A DNA stretch of 33,706 bases, from positions 1 to 33,706 of the forward strand of contig NZ_BAEI01000071.1 of NCBI RefSeq assembly GCF_000241325.1, written 5' to 3'. The stretch's first letter is position 1, and each line of letters begins with the position of its first letter. The translations under genes and the position numbers were made by a program. Under the pieces are notes generated by a model. That model ran no database searches, was not told the DNA's origin, and was given only the letters and a program-made list of their open reading frames with translations. Positions 24,485 through 31,973 of the stretch are shown here, piece after piece. The stretch comes from Gordonia polyisoprenivorans NBRC 16320 = JCM 10675 (lineage in GTDB: Bacteria > Actinomycetota > Actinomycetes > Mycobacteriales > Mycobacteriaceae).

Positions 24485-24572
24485 GCATTTGCCGGAGACT
24501 CGTCGAACGTAGCGTCGGTACTGCGTCGCCGCACATCCCCTCACCTGCATGTTCACAGGAGGCCTGACCATC

Positions 24573-25031
24573 ATGACCGCAAGCCTGACCCCCGCCGGAG
24601 AATCCCGGGCCCCGATCGTCCCCATCGCCGCACCGCGCCCGGTGATCCCGGTGCGGCGGGCATACTCCACACCCCTGCAGGCGGTTCGCCGCCGTCAGGA
24701 GGCCCTCGAACGTCTCGCCGCGCGTCGCATCGTCCCCCCGATGCCACAACCGGAGGCGCTGCGCCCTGTCCTCGTGCCCGAGCCGGCGGAAACACGCCAG
24801 TATCCCGCTGTCCCCCTGACGTGCCGCGAAGTCGAGGTGTTGCGTACCTGGCTGCTCGTGGACTCCAAGTCGGAGGCAGCGACGGATCTGAACATCTCGG
24901 TGGGCACCGTCAACACCCACCTGGCCAGGATTCGCAGCAAGTACGCCCAGGCCGGACGCACTGCACGCACCAAGGCATCGCTGGTGGCCCGCGCCATCCA
25001 GGACGGGCTGGTCGTGCTCGACGAGCTCTGA
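24573..25031 (+). CDS. Small LuxR/NarL-type HTH regulator
   Basis: This 152-residue protein has a Pro/Ala/Arg-rich, probably flexible N-terminal half and a C-terminal LuxR-type DNA-binding domain (about 80-145): LTCREVEVLRTWLLVDSKSE, then ISVGTVNTHLARIRSKY as the recognition helix region. There is no receiver or ligand domain. ATG at 24573 is preceded by AGGAGG; an ATG at 24549 lies before that site and is less likely. It is divergent from nadA and convergent with nrtR. Targets unknown; control of the NAD genes is possible from position only. Confidence 0.85.
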   Translation: MTASLTPAGESRAPIVPIAAPRPVIPVRRAYSTPLQAVRRRQEALERLAARRIVPPMPQPEALRPVLVPEPAETRQYPAVPLTCREVEVLRTWLLVDSKSEAATDLNISVGTVNTHLARIRSKYAQAGRTARTKASLVARAIQDGLVVLDEL

Positions 25032-25062
25032 GGCGGCCGCCGGACGAGCGCACAGCCGTCAG

Positions 25063-25080
25063 AGTTCACAGTCGTGAATT
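25063..25080. terminator. Hairpin between convergent luxR-type and nrtR genes
   Basis: AGTTCAC-AGTC-GTGAATT gives a 7-bp stem with one G-U pair, in the 48-base gap between two converging stop codons. No long T-run. It may serve both directions; weak evidence. Confidence 0.35.
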
Positions 25081-25793
25081 CACATGGGCGGCTTGAGGGT
25101 GGCGAACTCGTCGGTGACTCGAAGTTCGTTGTCCGCGAAGGCATACAACGCCGGTGGTCGTCCCCCGGACCGACCCGTCCGGCCCAACGTGCCGGTGGCG
25201 ACGACGACACCCCGCCGACTGAGGATGCGCAGGAGATTGGTGGTGTCGACGCGGTAGCCGAGAGCGGCACCGTAGATCTCGGAGAGCTCCGACATCGGGA
25301 ACCTGCTCGGCGCCAACGCGAAAGCGATGTTGGTGTAGGAGAGCTTCGCGGCCAACCGATGGCGGGCCTTGGTGATGACAGAGCCGTGGTCGAAGGCCAG
25401 TTCGGGCAACGCGTCGACACGGTGCCAGTCGGCGCGATCCGGTGAGGTGGTGCGCGCATCGCTGGGAACGAGTCCGAGGTAGGTCGACGCGATGGTGCGG
25501 ATACCCGGCACACGATGCGGCGCGGAGAACACCGAAAGCTGTTCGAGGTGCGCGAGAGTGCCGATGTCGACCATGTCGGCGACGACCAGTCGCGCGCAGG
25601 TTTCCAGGGTGTCCTCGCCGCCGACCCGCCCGCCGGGGAGACACCAGGTCGATCCCTCGCCGCGGGTCAGGAGCACACAAAGTTCCGGCGCGGTGGCGTT
25701 GATGTCGCGGACCTGGAACACCGCGGTCAGGACCTCGACACGCAAGGGCGAGACGGACGCCTCGTCGGACTCGGCGCGCGCGGGTGATGGCAT
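25080..25793 (-). CDS. nrtR: NrtR-type Nudix transcriptional regulator of NAD synthesis
   Basis: This 237-residue protein has an N-terminal Nudix-like domain (about 15-150) and a C-terminal winged helix (about 160-225). The latter has MSELSEIYGAALGYRVDTTN and GGRPPALYAF, as in NrtR repressors that sense ADP-ribose or related NAD products. The Nudix box is degenerate: GGRVGGEDTLETCARL continues VVADMVDIG, where an active enzyme would have REUXEEXG. It is therefore probably a sensor, not a hydrolase. ATG at 25793 is in frame with the upstream DUF2567 gene, separated from it only by one TAG and 37 codons of repeat-rich sequence. The mycobacterial neighbour of nadA (Rv1593c) is the same type as I recall. 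nadA-nadC are the likely targets. Confidence 0.85.
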   Translation of the reverse strand: MPSPARAESDEASVSPLRVEVLTAVFQVRDINATAPELCVLLTRGEGSTWCLPGGRVGGEDTLETCARLVVADMVDIGTLAHLEQLSVFSAPHRVPGIRTIASTYLGLVPSDARTTSPDRADWHRVDALPELAFDHGSVITKARHRLAAKLSYTNIAFALAPSRFPMSELSEIYGAALGYRVDTTNLLRILSRRGVVVATGTLGRTGRSGGRPPALYAFADNELRVTDEFATLKPPM

Positions 25794-25824
25794 GGGGTCG
25801 ATTGTAGGGTGCGTCGCAGTGACG

Positions 25825-25908
25825 ATGAGCGCCGTCGACGTGGTGACGGGCGCTGTCGGGGTAGGGACGGGCGCCGTCGGCGTCGAGACGGGCGCCGTCG
25901 GCGACTAC
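25825..25908. repeat. Four degenerate 21-bp repeats after the DUF2567 gene
   Basis: Units lie at 25825-25845, 25846-25866, 25867-25887 and 25888-25908. The shared core is GGGCGCCGTCGGCG or close to it. On the minus strand, in the frame of the DUF2567 protein, they would code for PTAPVxT heptads, but a TAG at 25907-25905 stops translation just before them. The core resembles the lgt repeats at 1-253. Confidence 0.85.
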
Positions 25909-26519
25909 GCGGGCGGGGCGGGTTGCGCGGGAACCGGTTGCGGCTCCGGGGTTTCGGGCGCCACGTCGCCGACGCCGAGATCTCCGTGGCGATTCGCCAG
26001 GGCGAACACGAGGTAGACGACCGTGGCCGCGAGCGGCGCACAGATCGCCAATGCCCATGGACCACTGGGGGTTCCGCGGGTGGCGCCGTCGAGCCACAGT
26101 TGCGGGACGGCGCGGAAGAGGGCGCCCACCGCGACCGAGTCGGGGTCGGTGAAGCGACGCGCTGCGATCAGCGTCCCGGCCCATCCGGCGATGCCCGACC
26201 CGAGCACCGTGGTGAGGAAGACGGTCGCGTACCCGGGCAGCCCGCGCCAGCCCGGGGCCACCAGCCACCCGAGCACACCGCCCAGCGCGCCGTACCCGAG
26301 CATGACGAAGGCGAATGCCGAGACACCGGCGATGCTGTCAATCGGATACACCTGATGCGCGCCTTTCAGCGCGCTCATCGACGGGGTGATCACAGCCCAC
26401 AGACCACCGGCGACCACCCCGAGCACTCCGATCACCACTGCACACGCCGCCAGCGTCGCCGGGGTGCGGTGCGCGAGGTGCCTGCGGGGTCCGGCGGACA
26501 CCGGACCGGGCGCGGTCAT
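25905..26519 (-). CDS. DUF2567-family membrane protein
   Basis: This is a 204-residue membrane protein with four hydrophobic segments (about 22-43, 62-86, 98-118 and 150-175). It is the family of mycobacterial Rv1591, at the same place after bioB and bsaP. Function unknown. The ATG at 26519 overlaps the bsaP stop (ATGA). The C-terminus is Pro-rich (PETPEPQPVPAQPAPPA) and ends at a TAG. Beyond the TAG the same frame keeps a Pro/Thr/Ala heptad pattern for about 25 codons and then runs into nrtR, so the original tail may have been longer. Linkage to biotin or NAD metabolism is positional only. Confidence 0.85.
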   Translation of the reverse strand: MTAPGPVSAGPRRHLAHRTPATLAACAVVIGVLGVVAGGLWAVITPSMSALKGAHQVYPIDSIAGVSAFAFVMLGYGALGGVLGWLVAPGWRGLPGYATVFLTTVLGSGIAGWAGTLIAARRFTDPDSVAVGALFRAVPQLWLDGATRGTPSGPWALAICAPLAATVVYLVFALANRHGDLGVGDVAPETPEPQPVPAQPAPPA

Positions 26520-26776
26520 CGGTGACCCAGGTCGGAGGAGTCGACGCGACCGTGCCGCGAGCACCGCGCATCCCATCCGTCCGGGCGGACCTGCACGATC
26601 ATGCGCCGCCCGCACTGCCCGCAGAATCGGGGCGGCTCGAGGCCGAGCCGGGCCGCGGGCGGTATCGCGTCGGCCGACTCGATCTCCACCTCGATCCCGG
26701 TGTACACGCCGTACCGGCACGGCTGATCCAGCGGGCCCGGGATCGGCACCGCACCGGAGGTCAGGCTTGTTGTCAT
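26516..26776 (-). CDS. bsaP: Biotin synthase auxiliary protein BsaP
   Basis: This is a small protein of 86 residues matching the Rv1590-type protein that follows bioB in mycobacteria, reported as an auxiliary factor needed by BioB there. It has PCRYGVYTGIEV, then PPRFCGQCGRRMIVQ and WDARCSRHG. The Cys and His residues (C-x2-C, and a later C-x2-H) look like a metal or Fe-S binding site. ATG at 26776 is used; GTG codons at 26788 and 26806 are in frame. It lies 48 bases after bioB and overlaps the DUF2567 start. Assignment rests on context and the cysteine pattern. Confidence 0.82.
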   Translation of the reverse strand: MTTSLTSGAVPIPGPLDQPCRYGVYTGIEVEIESADAIPPAARLGLEPPRFCGQCGRRMIVQVRPDGWDARCSRHGRVDSSDLGHR

Positions 26777-26824
26777 GGCACCACTCACGCTGGCGAGCCT
26801 AGTCACGTTCGTCCTCGGTGTGGA

Positions 26825-27865
26825 TCAGATGCTGTCGTTGAGCGCCTTGATGGGCATCGACAGGTCCTGCAGGAGATCGAGGTCGTCCTCGGCAGGGCGA
26901 CCCAACGTGGTCAGGTAGTTGCCGACGATGACGGCGTTGATGCCGCCGAGGATGCCCTGCTTGGCCCCGAGATCGCCGAGGGTGATCTCCCGGCCGCCGG
27001 CGAACCGCAGAATCGTGCGCGGCAGGGCCAACCGGAACGCGGCGACGGCCTTGAGCGCTTCGGCTGCGGGGAGCACGTCAAGATCGCCGAACGGGGTGCC
27101 CGGACGCGGATTCAGGAAGTTCAGCGGCACCTCGTCGGGCTCGAGCGAGGCGAGGTCGGCGGCGAACTCGGCGCGCTGCTCGAGGGACTCCCCCATGCCG
27201 AGGATGCCGCCGCAGCAGACCTCCATGCCCGCGTCGCGGACCATGCGCAGCGTGTCCCAACGCTCTTCCCAGGTGTGGGTGGTGACCACGTTCGGGAAGT
27301 GACTGCGGGCGGTCTCCAGGTTGTGGTTGTAGCGGTGGACGCCCATGTCCTTGAGCTGGTCGACCTGTTCCTGGGTGAGCATGCCCAGGCTGCAGGCGAT
27401 CTGGATGTCGACCTCGTTGCGGATCGCCTCGATCCCGGCGGCCACCTGCGAGAGCAGGCGCTTGTCGGGGCCGCGGACCGCCGCGACGATGCAGAATTCG
27501 GTGGCACCGGTCTTGGCCGTCTGCTTGGCGGCCTCGACCAGCGACGGGATGTCGATCCAGGCGCTGCGCACCGGAGACGCGAAAAGGCCCGACTGCGAAC
27601 AGAAGTGGCAGTCCTCGGGACACCCGCCGGTCTTGAGCGAGATGATGCCCTCGACCTCCACCTCGGGTCCGCACCACCGCATGCGGACGTCGTGGGCCAG
27701 TTGCAGCAGCTCGGTGAGCCGGTCGTCGCCGAGTCGGAGCACGGTGAGCACCTGATCGCGGGTCAGCGCTTCACCGCGTTCGAGGACCTGGGCGCGGGCG
27801 ACGGCGAGGATGTCGTCGGTGTCGGTCCCGGCCGCGACGTCGGACTGTACGGGGGCCTGGGTCAT
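26825..27865 (-). CDS. bioB: Biotin synthase
   Basis: BioB is the radical SAM enzyme that inserts sulfur into dethiobiotin. It has 346 residues. GGCPEDCHFCSQSG carries the CxxxCxxC cluster ligands (82, 86, 89). Cysteines for the [2Fe-2S] cluster lie in the barrel, with CCGGILGMGES and YNHNLETARS as further family marks. The ATG at 27865 overlaps the bioD stop (ATGA). bsaP follows 48 bases later and probably assists it. Confidence 0.98.
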   Translation of the reverse strand: MTQAPVQSDVAAGTDTDDILAVARAQVLERGEALTRDQVLTVLRLGDDRLTELLQLAHDVRMRWCGPEVEVEGIISLKTGGCPEDCHFCSQSGLFASPVRSAWIDIPSLVEAAKQTAKTGATEFCIVAAVRGPDKRLLSQVAAGIEAIRNEVDIQIACSLGMLTQEQVDQLKDMGVHRYNHNLETARSHFPNVVTTHTWEERWDTLRMVRDAGMEVCCGGILGMGESLEQRAEFAADLASLEPDEVPLNFLNPRPGTPFGDLDVLPAAEALKAVAAFRLALPRTILRFAGGREITLGDLGAKQGILGGINAVIVGNYLTTLGRPAEDDLDLLQDLSMPIKALNDSI

Positions 27866-28674
27866 GGGTGAACTCCTTGATGTGAGGGCACGGATGGTGG
27901 TGCGGGTACGGACTGAGGTGACGGCGCCGGCGTTGCAGGGGTGAGGCTCTCGATCCAGCCGGGGTCGAACCAGCCGGGTGCGGACTCGGTGAAGTCGGCC
28001 TGGCTACGGCCGCCGGCACCGGCGGGTAGCACCCCGACCACCGGCACCCGGGTCAGCCGGGGCAGATCCTCGCGATTGCAGCGCATCGCGAGATCGGGTG
28101 TGCGCGGCCACGATCCGAGAACGAGCCCGGCCGGCCGCAGCCCCGCTGACCTAATGGCCCGAACCGTCAGTTCGGTGTGATTGAGGGTGCCGAGTGCGGG
28201 GTCGACGACGACGAGCACGTCGGCGACGAGTGCGGCGGCCACGTCGAGGATCGTGTGTTCGGGAGCCAACCGGACCAGCACCCCGCCGGCCCCCTCGACC
28301 AGCGTCATCTGATGCGCCGCAACAAATCCGGCGATCTGACGGCCCATCGTGCCGGGGTCGGCCTGCGGCGCCCCGGCATGTCGGGCCGCGGTCTCGGGGG
28401 CGAGTGGGTCGGCGAACCGCACGCACTCGTGGGTCGGCAGCGCTCCGGCAAGGGCAGTGACGGTGGCGAGATCACCGGGCTCGTCGGGTTCGACGCCGGT
28501 CTGGGCGGGCTTGCACACCGCGACATCGACACCGCGGGCCGCCAGCGTCGCGGCGAGCGCTGCGGTGACGACGGTCTTACCCACGTCGGTCGAGGTGCCG
28601 GCAATCACCAGGCAACGATCCGCAAGGCCATGTGAACCCGTAAGACCCTGTGGGACAACCCGACCACCGGTCAT
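27862..28674 (-). CDS. bioD: Dethiobiotin synthetase
   Basis: BioD closes the ureido ring of DAPA with CO2 and ATP to give dethiobiotin. It has 270 residues, longer than the usual 225-230, mainly from a 20-residue lead and a Pro/Ala/Ser-rich C-terminal tail (TPATPAPSPQSVPAPPSVP). The P-loop GTSTDVGKT (26-34), KPAQTGVEPDEPGD and VEGAGGVLVRL are all present. The ATG at 28674 overlaps the bioF stop (ATGA), and its own stop overlaps the bioB start. Confidence 0.96.
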   Translation of the reverse strand: MTGGRVVPQGLTGSHGLADRCLVIAGTSTDVGKTVVTAALAATLAARGVDVAVCKPAQTGVEPDEPGDLATVTALAGALPTHECVRFADPLAPETAARHAGAPQADPGTMGRQIAGFVAAHQMTLVEGAGGVLVRLAPEHTILDVAAALVADVLVVVDPALGTLNHTELTVRAIRSAGLRPAGLVLGSWPRTPDLAMRCNREDLPRLTRVPVVGVLPAGAGGRSQADFTESAPGWFDPGWIESLTPATPAPSPQSVPAPPSVPSHQGVHP

Positions 28675-29861
28675 CGAACACCCACTTCCCGGAGCGCGGC
28701 GAGGACGACGTCGGCGGCACGATCGACGTCGGCGGCGTCGAGGTCGGCGCGCATCGTCAGCCGCAGACGCGAGGTACCCGGTGGCACCGACGGCGGTCGG
28801 AAGCATCCGACGAACACCCCGCGGGCCCGGCAGGCGGCGGCGGCGGCGAGCGCGGGTTGCGGATCACCGACGATCACCGAGAGCACCGCGGAGGTCTGCG
28901 GGATTCCGTCCGGGTCGAGCGGCAGGGCCAGGCCGAGACGACCTGCGATGCGAAGGACGTTGTCGCGCAACCGTAGTGGCATGTCCGGGTCCGTCCGCAG
29001 CAATGCCAGGGCGGCCCGGGCGGCACCGACCGCCCCCGGATTGAGGCCGGTGTCGAAGATGAAGGTGCGGGCCCGGTCGATCAGGTGGCCGCGCAGCACC
29101 GTCGGTCCGAGCACCACTCCCCCTTGTGCGCCCAGCGATTTCGAGGCGACCGTGGTCACCACGAGATCCGGCGCACCGGAGAGGCCGGCCTCGGCGATGA
29201 CGCCGCGCCCGCCCGGGCCGCGCACCCCGAGGCCGTGCGCCTCGTCGACCAGCAGCGCCGCGCCGTGCGCTCGTGCGGCGTCGTAGAGTTCGCGCACGGG
29301 AGCGGCGGCGCCGTCGACGCTGTAGATCGAGTCGGTGACGACGAGTGCGCGTTCCTCGTCCCGGGCTGCGAGCGCCGCGCGGACCGCGTCGTGATCGCCG
29401 CGATCGACGACCACCACACGCGCACGCGACAGCCGGCAGCCGTCGATCAGGGAGGCGTGGGTACCGGTGTCGCTGACGATCAGGTCGCCGCGCCCGACGA
29501 GCGCGGTGATCGCCCCGACGTTGGCGAGGTAGCCGGAGGAGAACACCAGAGCCGAAGGGAATCCCAGGAATTCGGCGATCTCGCCTTCGAGGTCGAGGTG
29601 CGCCCGGGTGGTGCCAGCGACCAGTCGCGAGGCGGTCGAGCCCGCACCCCACTCGTCGATCGCCGTGCGCGCCGCGGCAAGCACCACCGGATTCCGCGAC
29701 ATCCCCAGGTAGTCGTTCGAGGCGAGATCGAGCAGGCCCGCACCACCGTCGCGGACGACGGGGTCCCGATGCAGCCCGGCCTGCGCGGTGGCCCGCTGGG
29801 CCGCATGCAGCCAGTCAAGGGCGGGCCCGGTCGTGCCGATGATCGTGTCCGTGGTGGTCAC
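28671..29861 (-). CDS. bioF: 8-amino-7-oxononanoate synthase
   Basis: BioF is the PLP enzyme that condenses pimeloyl-thioester with alanine. It has 396 residues. SNDYLGMSRNP, FSSGYLANVGA, VDEAHGLGVRGPGGRG and VASKSLGAQGG with the PLP lysine are standard. The GTG at 29861 overlaps the bioA stop (GTGA); another GTG two codons upstream (29867) is possible. It is the second gene of the overlapping bioA-bioF-bioD-bioB chain. Confidence 0.97.
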   Translation of the reverse strand: MTTTDTIIGTTGPALDWLHAAQRATAQAGLHRDPVVRDGGAGLLDLASNDYLGMSRNPVVLAAARTAIDEWGAGSTASRLVAGTTRAHLDLEGEIAEFLGFPSALVFSSGYLANVGAITALVGRGDLIVSDTGTHASLIDGCRLSRARVVVVDRGDHDAVRAALAARDEERALVVTDSIYSVDGAAAPVRELYDAARAHGAALLVDEAHGLGVRGPGGRGVIAEAGLSGAPDLVVTTVASKSLGAQGGVVLGPTVLRGHLIDRARTFIFDTGLNPGAVGAARAALALLRTDPDMPLRLRDNVLRIAGRLGLALPLDPDGIPQTSAVLSVIVGDPQPALAAAAACRARGVFVGCFRPPSVPPGTSRLRLTMRADLDAADVDRAADVVLAALREVGVR

Positions 29862-31156
29862 GACGACACCACCTCTCGGGTTGCGGCGATACTGGCCCGC
29901 GCCGCCGATGCCATGCCGCGGGTGATCACGTCGACGTCGTCGTCGGAGCAGAGGAACGGCGGCATGGCATAGATCAGGGTGCGGAACGGTCGCAGCCATG
30001 CGCCGGCGTCGAGCGCGGCGGTGGTGGCGGCCGCCATGTCGACCGGTCGGTCGAGTTCGACGACACCGATCGCGCCGAGGACCCGGACGTCGCGCACACC
30101 GTCGAGGTGGCGCAGCGGGTCGAGTCCGCGGCGCAGCCCGTCCCGGATGCGGGTGACGTCGTCACGCCACGGGCGCGACGCCAGCAGCTCGGTCGAGGCG
30201 ACGGCGACCGCGCACGCCAACGGATTGGCCATGAACGTCGGGCCGTGGGCGAGTCCGCCCGCCTCGCCGGAACTGATCACCTCGGCAACCTCCTCGGTGC
30301 ACAGGGTCGCTGCGAGGGTCAGGTATCCCCCGGTCAACGCCTTGCCGACACACATGATGTCGGGGGCGACGCCGGCCTGATCGGCGGCGAACATCGATCC
30401 GGTACGACCGAAGCCGGTGGCGATCTCGTCGAAGATCAACAACACGCCCTGCTCGTCGCAGATGCGGCGCAGCGCGCGCAGATGCGCCGGGTCGTGGAAC
30501 CGCATGCCCCCGGCACCCTGGACGATCGGTTCGACGATGATCGCCGCGAGTTCGTCACGATGGGCCGCGACGACGTCGGCGAGGTCGGCGTCATAGGAGT
30601 CGTCGGCGTCCTCCGGCGGCGCGGGCACGAAGATCTGGCGGGCCAGGACGTCGGTCCACATGCTGTGCATGCCGCCGTCGGGGTCGCACACGCTCATCGG
30701 GGTGAAGGTGTCGCCGTGGTAGCCGCCGCGCCAGGTGAGCAACCGGGTACGGCCCGGTTCGCCGCGACCGCGCCAGTACTGCAACGCCATCTTGACCGCG
30801 ACCTCCACCGAGACCGAACCGGAATCGCAGAAGAACACCTTGCGCAGCGGCTCGGGGGTGAGGTCGACGAGCAGCTCGGCGAGTCGCGCCGCGGGCTCGT
30901 GGGTGAGTCCGCCGAACATGACGTGCGACATCGAGTCCAGCTGACGCCGCACTGCGGCGTCGAGGACCGGGTGACGATAACCGTGGATGGCCGCCCACCA
31001 CGAGCTCATCCCGTCGACGACCGTGCGTCCGTCGGCCAGCTCCAGTCGCACGCCGGATGCGCCGGTGACGACGAGCGGCCGGGTCGACGGTGGGAACGCA
31101 CCGTAGGGATGCCAGATGTGGTCCGCATCGATGCGGCTGATGCTCATCTGATCCAC
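29858..31156 (-). CDS. bioA: Adenosylmethionine-8-amino-7-oxononanoate aminotransferase
   Basis: BioA converts KAPA to DAPA with S-adenosylmethionine as amino donor, using PLP. It has about 432 residues. It starts with the family's IWHPYGAFPP, then SSWWAAIHGYRHP, CDSGSVSVEVAVKMALQYW, LIFDEIATGFGRTG and VGKALTGGYLTLAATL with the PLP lysine. GTG at 31156 has AAGGAA seven bases upstream. An ATG three codons inside (31147) has poorer spacing. It is the first gene of the bio operon and divergent from the BioQ-type gene, with two palindromes between. Confidence 0.97.
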   Translation of the reverse strand: MDQMSISRIDADHIWHPYGAFPPSTRPLVVTGASGVRLELADGRTVVDGMSSWWAAIHGYRHPVLDAAVRRQLDSMSHVMFGGLTHEPAARLAELLVDLTPEPLRKVFFCDSGSVSVEVAVKMALQYWRGRGEPGRTRLLTWRGGYHGDTFTPMSVCDPDGGMHSMWTDVLARQIFVPAPPEDADDSYDADLADVVAAHRDELAAIIVEPIVQGAGGMRFHDPAHLRALRRICDEQGVLLIFDEIATGFGRTGSMFAADQAGVAPDIMCVGKALTGGYLTLAATLCTEEVAEVISSGEAGGLAHGPTFMANPLACAVAVASTELLASRPWRDDVTRIRDGLRRGLDPLRHLDGVRDVRVLGAIGVVELDRPVDMAAATTAALDAGAWLRPFRTLIYAMPPFLCSDDDVDVITRGMASAARASIAATREVVSS

Positions 31157-31251
31157 GGGGACGTTCCTTCCATGTGTCGATGCGGGCGACGTGTCGATCC
31201 GGGGCCGGCGGCCCACAGGTGCGGGAGGGGGCAGCCTCTCCGTAAGCCTCG

Positions 31252-31290
31252 CCTGGACACTGTACAGGGCCACCCTGGACGGTGTACAGG
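31252..31290. promoter_or_regulatory. Two BioQ-type operator palindromes between bioA and bioQ
   Basis: CCTGGAC-N3-GTACAGG occurs twice, at 31252-31268 and 31274-31290, with identical arms and different 3-base centres (ACT, GGT). Centres are 22 bp apart, about two helical turns. The layout TGnAC-N3-GTnCA resembles the TGAAC-N3-GTTAC type box I remember for corynebacterial BioQ. Both lie in the 177-base bioA-bioQ gap. Confidence 0.78.
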
Positions 31291-31321
31291 ACCGCCTCGG
31301 CGGTGTCCGGCCTCGTGGCTC

Positions 31322-31327
31322 TACGCT
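31322..31327 (+). promoter_or_regulatory. -10 box of a probably leaderless bioQ transcript
   Basis: TACGCT fits the TANNNT -10 pattern and ends six bases before the bioQ GTG at 31334. No ribosome-binding site is seen. This is the usual layout of leaderless mRNAs in actinobacteria. Confidence 0.55.
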
Positions 31328-31333
31328 GTCCGG

Positions 31334-31903
31334 GTGAGCAACAATCGCGCCGACATCCTCGCCGCCGCCCGCGACGTGCTCACCCGACACAGCCTCGCCG
31401 ACCTGACCATGCGCCGGCTCGCAACCGAGGTCGGCGTCCGCCCCAACGCCCTGTACTGGCATTTCCCCAACAAGCAGACGCTGTTGGCGGCACTGGCCGA
31501 CGACATCCTCACCGACATCGCCGAACCCGGTCCGGATCTGCGGTGGGACGAACGCCTCGAGGCGCTGGCGACCGGCATGCGCACGGCGCTGCTGGCCGTC
31601 CCCGACAGCGCCGAGGTCGTCTCGTCGAGCTGGGCCAGCGCATTATCCGGGCGGGCTGTCGCCGATGACGTGGCCGCTGCCGCCGCACTCGGTGGTCTCG
31701 ACGAGCACGGGGCCCGCGCGGTCGCGACCGCGATCTGCCAGCTGGTGATCGGACTGACGATCGAGGAACAGACCCGAGCCCAGATGGAACGGCTCGGAGT
31801 CATCGAGCCGTCCGACCGGGACTTCGACGAGGAATTCACCGGCGCGCTCGCGGTGATCATCGACGGCGCCCGCAGTCGCGCCCACGTGGCCGGGCACCTG
31901 TAG
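31334..31903 (+). CDS. bioQ: TetR-family biotin regulator, BioQ-like
   Basis: This is a 189-residue TetR-type repressor. The DNA-binding domain (about 5-50) has LTMRRLATEVGVRPNALYWH as helix-turn-helix, then FPNKQTLLAAL. The C-terminal part is helical. It is divergent from bioA and has paired palindromes in the promoter region, as BioQ has in Corynebacterium and Mycobacterium. It probably represses the bio operon and perhaps itself. The GTG at 31334 is chosen because the domain begins there and the -10 box lies just upstream; the open frame extends far upstream but only across the antisense of bioA. Confidence 0.87.
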   Translation: MSNNRADILAAARDVLTRHSLADLTMRRLATEVGVRPNALYWHFPNKQTLLAALADDILTDIAEPGPDLRWDERLEALATGMRTALLAVPDSAEVVSSSWASALSGRAVADDVAAAAALGGLDEHGARAVATAICQLVIGLTIEEQTRAQMERLGVIEPSDRDFDEEFTGALAVIIDGARSRAHVAGHL

Positions 31904-31973
31904 AACCGTCGGCGCCGGTAGCGTCGAGGGTGCGCACACATGTCCTCCCCCGCACGAAAGTCCGACTCCCATC

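Noticed and set aside
30107..31333. Upstream extension of the BioQ frame
   Set aside because: The extension is antisense to bioA and lacks domains; the TetR domain begins right after the GTG at 31334.
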